From: Apium graveolens
Lineage: Eukaryota; Streptophyta; Magnoliopsida; Apiales; Apiaceae
Assembly: GCF_009905375.1 (NCBI RefSeq)
Contig: NC_133650.1
Span: 64,545,669-64,609,668, forward strand
DNA: 64,000 nucleotides
Direction: 5' to 3'
A model generated the notes under the pieces. It made no database searches, had not been told where the DNA came from, and saw only the letters and a program-made list of their open reading frames with translations. Within the stretch, counting starts at the first letter, position 1. Each line of letters starts with the position of its first letter. Shown here in pieces: positions 57,888-64,000 of this stretch. Made by a program: the position numbers and the translations under genes.

Positions 57888-60601
57888 GGAAATGGAAAGA
57901 AACTTTGGTATCTGGATAGTGGTTGCTCAAGGCACATGACTGGAGATTCTACCCTGCTCACTGAATTCAAGGAAACAGTTGGCCCAAGTATTACTTTTGG
58001 AGATGACAGTAAGGGTTATACTTTGGGATATGGCTTGATTTCAAAAGAAAATGTCATCATTGAAGAGGTTGCCCTAGTGGATGGTCTCAAGCACAATTTG
58101 TTGAGTATCAGCCAGCTTTGTGATAAGGGCAATTCAGTAACCTTCAATTCAGAAGCATGTGTTGTGAAAAACAAAAAGAGCAACAAAGTGGTTCTCACTG
58201 GAGTGAGAAAAGGAAATGTGTACCTAGCTTACTTCAACTCATCAAATGCAGAATTTGGTACTTGTCTTCTCAGTAAAGAAAGTCAAGATGAAAGTTGGCT
58301 ATGGCACAAGAAGTTGTCCCATCTAAACTTCAAAACCATGAATGAACTTGTCAAGAAAAAACTGGTTAGAGGCATTCCTTAAGTGGAGTTTCCTAAGGAT
58401 GGATTGTGTGATGCCTGCCAGAAAAAAAAGCAGATCAAAGCATCATTCAGAAAGAAGCTTGATTCAATAATTGAAGAACCTTTGCAATTGCTACACATAG
58501 ATTTATTTGGACCAGTCAATGTGTTGTCCATCTCAAGGAAAAGATTTTTCCTAGTAATTGTGGATGATTTCTTAAAGTTCTCTTGGACATATTTCTTAAA
58601 GTCTAAAGATGAAGCTAGTGAAATCATCATCAATTACATAAGGCAAGTTAACAATCATCCTGTTTTAAAGTAAGAAGAATCAGGAGTGACAATGGAACTG
58701 AGTTCAAGAATTCTGTGATGAGATTATTTTGAGAAGAGAATGGGATTATGCATGAGTTTTCTGCAGAAAGAACTCCACAACAAAATAGAGTAGTGGAAAG
58801 AAAGAACAGATCTCTTATTGATGTTGCAAGGACTATGCTTGAAGAATCAAAGTTACCAACATATTTTTAGGCTGTAGCTGTGAATACTGCCTGCTACACT
58901 CAGAATATTTTTTTGATTAATCAAGCAAAGTGTATGACACCCTACCAATTGTTCAAGAATAGCAATCCAACTCTAAACTTTCTTCATGTGTTTGGCTGCA
59001 AATGTTATATCTTAAGGAATCAACATGGGAAGTTTGATGCTAAAGCAGATGAAGGAATTTTTGTTGGATATGCTGTGGGAAAGGCATATAGAGTCTACAA
59101 TCTAAGAACCAACATTGTTATGGAATCAGTACATGTTGTGTTTATTGATAAAAAGATTGAGGACTGCAAGATGGAAATTTCTATGAGAGCCTCGGGTTTG
59201 ATAATGTGGAGATGTTTAGTGATGACAGTGATGATGAAAGTAATCAAGAAATAGTGAATAAGGATAATGAAGAAAAATCTACAACTAATGAAGCACATAA
59301 CTCAACATTTTTCGAGTTATAAAATGCTTCAGTTCTATGATTTGTTGGGATTGATTCTGCCAAACATTCAGACAAATCCTCGCGCATCAAAATACTTCCG
59401 TCGGGAGATTATCTGTCTTGTTCGTCGGGAGACAATCAGCTTCATCCGTCAGGATACAAAGTGCATCATCCGTCAGAACATTAAGAGAAGCTGAAAGTCA
59501 GAATAGATCACCTACAGAAAGTTCCCCTTTCTCAAATCAAAAATTCACAAACTCAGGGGGAATTTCTTATAATCAAAACTCAGTCACACATCAAGACAAC
59601 AATGAGGCCCCTTCATCTAGAGCTAATCTACCTCAACAAAGGAAATGGACTAAAGATCACCCTTTTGAGCTCATCGTTGGTGATGCATCTTTTAGAGTTC
59701 AAATAAGGAGAGCAACTCAAGAAGAATGTCTATATAGCAGCTTCCTATCTAAGGAAGAACCAAAGAAGGTAGAAGAAGCTTTGTTGGATCCTTATTGGAT
59801 TTTAGCTATGCAGGAGGAGCTAAACCAATTTGAAAGGAACAAGGTATGGAAGCTAGTACCCAAACCTAAAGGAAAGAATCCAATTGACACCAAGTGGGTA
59901 TTCAGAAACAAGATGGATGAAAATGGCATAGTGATCAGGAACAAAGCTAGATTGGTTGCTAAGGGCTACTGTCAACAAGAAGGAATAGATTTTGATGAAA
60001 CCTTTGCTCTTGTTTCAAGGCTTGAAGCCATCATAATTTTCTTAGCCTTTACAGCCCATGCCAATTTCAAGGTCTATCAAATGGATGTCAAAAGTGCCTT
60101 TCTGAATGGAGATTTGGAGGAGGAAGTCTATGTTAGTCAACCTCCTGGTTTTGAAGATCCAAATTTTCCAGGATATGTCTACTATCTTTTGAAAGCACTT
60201 TATGGACTGAAGCAAGCACCTGGAGCCTGGTATGACACTTTATCAAAGTTTCTTTTAGAAAATCACTTCACAAGAGGTACTGTTGATAAAACTTTATTCT
60301 TTAGAAATGTTATTGATTCTAGTATACTTGTTCAAATCTATGTAGATGATATTATATTTGGCTCTACAGATGAAAAACTTTGCAAAAAGTTTGCCAAATT
60401 GATGCAAAGTAAGTATGAAATGAGCATGACGGGAGAACTTACTTTCTTGGTTTACAAGTTAAACAAGTTAGTGATGGAATATTTATTAGTCAAACTAAAT
60501 ATATTCATGATCTTTTAAAGAAGTTTGATCTAATGGATTGCACATCTGCAAAAACTCTCATGGCCACTACAACTAAGCTTGAATTAAATACTACTGAAAA
60601 G
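57888..60601 (+). pseudogene. pol: pol of element F: protease, integrase, RT (broken, 3' truncated)
   Basis: The protease site DSGCSRHMTG is intact near 57915. The pre-integrase [10 protein letters not shown] lies near 58300 with a stop at 58379. Integrase has frameshifts near 58670 and a stop near 58730; the continuation in another frame starts at about 58880. The linker carries motif copies at 59310-59475. RT is open from 59418 to 60518 with YVDDIIFGS intact near 60342, then a frameshift near 60450. The sequence ends at 60601 at the G LTR, before RNase H. Confidence 0.88.
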
Positions 60602-62275
60602 TGAAAGGAATATGTCCTAAGTCCAATCAGGTATTAGGATTTAGGAATAACTCTTTATGTAATCTGTTTTGATTTCATTGATATTAATAAAAGACTTATT
60701 TTGTTTTTTATTACGGGCTCTATCTATTTAAGTGTTTAAATATGATATACCATAGTTTAGAGTAAAGCTTTTTATGGATTATGATGAGATCATAATAGTG
60801 AGACCTAAAAAGATGATAACTCTAAACTTAAATAGTTCCTGGTCGTAGGATTACTAACTGGTAATTAATAATCCGCAAAGATCGGTACATACTATGCTTG
60901 CTTCATTATGAAAGATGTCTGTTCTCATAGACATTTGTGTGGTGATACTATAGCTAGTATGTAGGTGCTTATTATAGAATAAGTTCACTGAACATGACTC
61001 GCCCAGCTGAACAACTGATGGAGTTCACTCACGTGTCAGCAGTTGTTCGCTTAGTGATAGTTGTACAAGTATCCTTAGACTTGAGGTCATCATAGTCATC
61101 TTGTGTACACTAAACTATGCTTTGGTTTAGTTCTTAGTCTCCAGGGACAATTATTAGGGCTCTTCTGGGTATAGGAATTTATACACGAAGATAGTGTATG
61201 ATCAATAAAGGATCTACCCCTTCCAGTGAAGGAAGCGAATGTTCAAGGCTGATCCACTTATGCTAGTTCAGGAATCTCTGGCCAGAGTGAAAGAAATTAG
61301 AAAGGAGTTTCTAATTTGCATAGAACTACGTATAGTAAATGGTAAGCAAGTGATTGAATTAGATAGGCTTGACATGAGATCCATGCCTTGTATTTAATCG
61401 GGACATTGTTGGGTAGAAAGAGTTTATTGTACGGTAACTATTCACTGACAGGTTCTTGGTATTCTAAGCAGTGAATTCATATTATCCGGATAGTCGCGAT
61501 ATGTTGAGAAGCATCACTCACGATGTAGAATAAATGTGATTAATTAATTAATCATATTTAATAAATTAGAGAATTTATATAAATAATGATAAAATAGTTT
61601 TATTATTATTTATTTCTACTACCGGCTTAATATTGAACCTACAGGGTCACACCATAAAAAGAGAATGATTTAATGGTGGAGAAATTAATTAATAATGGCT
61701 AATAATTATTTATTTGTGAAATAAATAATTAATTGGCAAATTTAATAATTGATTAAATGAGATTTAATTGATTATAAATTAATTAAGAAAAGTTCTTAAT
61801 ATTATTAATTAAAGGATTTAATTTTTGGAAATTAAATCAAGAGAGAGAATTATTTCTAAAGTGTTTAGAAAAAGGATTAATAATTAAAAGGTGTTTTAAT
61901 TATTAATGAGAATAATAAATGGGATAATAATAATATTATTTATGGGAAAATTTCAGCTGAAAATTTTGCCTATAAATACACTATTATAGACCCTATTTTA
62001 TTCCAACCCACATCAAACCCGAAACCCAAAAAGTTTGGAAAACCCAATTCTCTCCACCTCCTTCCTCCTCCTTAACATCGTTTTTTTGGTGGATACCGGT
62101 GGAGTGCTTCACACTTGAGGAGCAACTGCTAAGGATCTCTGATCGTTATCTCCGAATTATTTTTAAAGGTTAGATTTGATCCCTCGAATTTTTATTCACG
62201 ATTTATATGCTTTTATTTGGATTTTGTATGTGTAAAAGTATTTTGCCATGACCCCGCTGCGTTAAAAATCGAATA
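60602..62275 (+). repeat. 5' LTR of element G
   Basis: About 1.67 kb. A TATA box (TATAAATAC) is near 61972, followed by a CT-rich stretch (62048-62075). The end is uncertain: I place it at GAATA just before the primer site, assuming a terminal CA has changed to TA; CCA at 62248 is an alternative. Confidence 0.6.
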
Positions 62276-62276
62276 A

Positions 62277-62288
62277 TGGTATCAGCGC
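62277..62288 (+). promoter_or_regulatory. Primer-binding site of element G
   Basis: TGGTATCAGCGC differs at one base from the initiator tRNA-Met complement TGGTATCAGAGC. Confidence 0.7.
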
Positions 62289-62715
62289 ATAGTTTGTATG
62301 CATATAGATCTGTGGTAAAAATTTCAGAATTTTATGTGCTTGTATGAATTAATTATGATTTTTACAAGTTATATCATGGATTAATTTTGTCTGATGAGAA
62401 ATCATTTCTCAGAATAATTTTGAATGTTGATCTGGGTTCTACAAGTGTTGTAGATCGTCTGGGTATTTTTTTCATAATTTTATGATGTATAGATTTTTTA
62501 TTATGAATTTTTGAAGTTATTTTAATTAAAATTCATAATTAAATAAGTAAATATATGTATATAAAGTATATATATATATATTTGTTTTATCTGCTATACA
62601 TCTGTGTGCTGCTATCTGCTTGTCTGTTGTACTCTGACTGATGGCACGGAAAGAAAGAAAAGGCACGGCAACCGAGAAGGACTGTCAGGCGGCGGAGAAA
62701 AAAAAATATAGGGGT

Positions 62716-62773
62716 GTAACGCATCACCGGAATGCGTTACAGAGCTTGTAACGCGTTCCTGTAATGCGTTACA
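62716..62773 (+). repeat. Inverted-repeat hairpin in the G leader
   Basis: Perfect 9-bp arms GTAACGCAT and ATGCGTTAC flank a 7-base spacer (62716-62740). A second related pair follows: GTAACGCGTT and AATGCGTTAC at 62748-62772. The patch is GC-richer than its surroundings. Confidence 0.8.
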
Positions 62774-63540
62774 GCCCTCTGTTGATTTTAAAATTGATTT
62801 TCTGGGAGTTTCGTAACTCCGTTTTGGGAGTGCAATATACCGTTGGATTCATTTTTCCGAGACGGATCTAATGGAGTGATCAATTTTAGTTTATATAAAA
62901 GTTTTGAACTGTTTATATTTCCATGAAGTGTTTTAAAGCTGTTTTGACTGTTTTTAATTGCTTTTAACTGCTTCATGTGATACATAGAGATGTATAATGC
63001 TTAGACTAATGTGCTAGATGATATAACATGCCTACCTTAAGGTTTATTCATGTTGATATATGTGATATATGCTTAGTTTATCATGCGATGATAGATTTAG
63101 GTGAACTTAAATAAACATAAGGCGTTTGTTAGACAACCTAGTATAGTGAAATTGTTTCATAACCTTAAGAACAATATTATGAATACAATCATGAGATTCT
63201 TGTGTTTGTGAAATACGTAATTGAATATGAATTTTCGATATAAGAGAAAGGATGATTCTGTCAACAACACATTTCTATCTGTAAGAAAGGGTTAATAAGT
63301 GACGCCTCTTGACAATGCTCCACCCGATCTGGGAATCATCTGATTATTGATTATTGATTTGAAATATTTAATTTAAAAGGAAGAATCTCTTTATAATATG
63401 ATTATGATTGTAACGTAATATAATCCCTCTAAAATTAAATAATATCAAGTAGTAATTGGCCAATGACACAACGGGCTTGTGTCGGTCATAGCCTTCCAAT
63501 ATGGTAGAAAGTAGTTCTTATTTTTGAATCATTATCGTTT

Positions 63541-63840
63541 TGTGCCACAACCGAGGGCTTTGATTTTGAAATAAGAAATACTTGTCTATTACATAGAGAT
63601 GTGTACATTGAATAAGAATCTAAAGGTCGTTACGTGCCACAGCCGTGGGCCTTTGGGGACTGATTCAATTATACGGAATGTTGGGTTAGACTTGACTTAG
63701 AATATTGAGTTTGTCGTGCCACAGCCGTGACTCAATTATTCAAGAGGCTAAAGTTTGATTAGGGAATAACATTAGATGTAATTGACAAGAGTTGTCTTCC
63801 TATTGAACATTACATGGCGTTTCGTGCCACAGCCGGGGTT
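63541..63840 (+). repeat. Degenerate repeat with CGTGCCACAGCCG core in the G leader
   Basis: Four copies of GTGCCACAGCCG or a close variant start at about 63542, 63634, 63716 and 63824, spaced 80-110 bases. A weaker copy may lie near 63470. The intervening sequence is not obviously repeated. No gene is visible in 62290-64000. Confidence 0.7.
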
Positions 63841-64000
63841 GTGTAATGGAATGTAGGATCCCTATTCCCACTAGCATTATGAATGCTTAATTTTTCATGT
63901 AGGGGGTTAAATAATTAGGAAAACTAGTGGGAGCCACTTATGAATAAAGACCCGATTCATATAGTGTTTTGAAATGAAATTGAATATTTGCTAAGTGTTG

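Larger units (their letters stand above)
55611..60601 (+). mobile_element. Element F: copia retrotransposon of the A/D family lacking the gag-pol intron
   Basis: The LTR, primer site, gag and pol are collinear with A, but the interval equivalent to A 43347-44584 is exactly missing at 57887/57888. F inserted in H integrase (GATTC before the LTR) and is cut in RT by G at 60602, so its 3' half is outside the window. Many stops and frameshifts mark it as older than A. Confidence 0.9.
60602..64000 (+). mobile_element. Element G: LTR retrotransposon, LTR and leader only
   Basis: F's RT is interrupted by TGAAAGGAATATGTCC, a start typical of some plant copia LTRs (Angela/Tork-like; inference). A TATA box, CT-rich leader and primer-site-like TGGTATCAGCGC follow. 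No gag is reached before the right edge, so the lineage is uncertain. Confidence 0.7.

Noticed and set aside
57780..57900. F joint explained as microhomology deletion
   Set aside because: Two to three shared bases would allow it, but the edges fall exactly on GT and AG with frame kept, and the same sites recur in other families. I keep it only as the alternative.
1..64000. Host protein-coding gene
   Set aside because: Every recognisable frame belongs to an LTR element or the Helitron fragment; no other conserved frame with intron structure was seen.

Overview
The window is plant nuclear DNA, most likely from a dicot. It is AT-rich and made almost entirely of nested LTR retrotransposons plus one Helitron fragment. 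I found no host gene, no tRNA or rRNA gene and no CRISPR array. Nearly every coding region is broken by stops or frameshifts. The main exception is the pol frame of element B (34795-38157).

I use letters for the elements. D (1-2380, minus) is the 5' end of a Ty1/copia Sirevirus-type element that runs off the left edge; it sits in the 5' LTR of C. C (2381-12436, plus) is a Sirevirus-type element that has lost its reverse transcriptase. 12437-15101 holds a broken Helitron Rep fragment on the minus strand. E (15102-23554, minus) is a relative of C, cut by H. H (LTR 23555-26848; body 26849-30945 and 54179-55610) is a Ty3/gypsy element, probably a Tekay/Del-type chromovirus. A (30946-54178, plus) is inserted in H and is of the same family as D and F. 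B (31786-41882, plus) is inserted in A's 5' LTR. F (55611-60601, plus) is inserted in the H integrase gene and is cut by G (60602 to the right edge), which shows an LTR and leader of another, probably copia, element. The insertions of A into H (GTTAT) and B into A (TATAT) have both target-site duplications inside the window, so the order E, then H, then A and F, then B and G is well supported. LTR divergence counted by eye agrees: about 1.5 percent for B and about 3.5 percent for A.

The Sirevirus-type elements share one plan: LTR, initiator-tRNA-Met primer site, Gag, protease-integrase-RT-RNase H, a spacer, a very long extra reading frame, a GGGGGAG polypurine tract, LTR. Three signals stand out. 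(1) A, B and C each carry a GT...AG interval that begins after the first Gag zinc knuckle and ends just upstream of the protease. It contains the Gag stop, and D keeps the donor. F lacks exactly this interval, as a reverse-transcribed spliced RNA would. (2) Each family carries its own short motif (ATCCGTCGG in A, D and F; AGTTCTGATA in B; ACTTCTCGATAAGTC in C and E), spread over the LTR and internal regions, including coding sequence in A and B. (3) The extra frame in A, C and E is preceded by a TATA box, a pyrimidine-rich leader and a cluster of the family motif, as an internal promoter would be. Together these suggest that the extra protein may be expressed separately and may recognise its own family's motif. 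That last step is a hypothesis.
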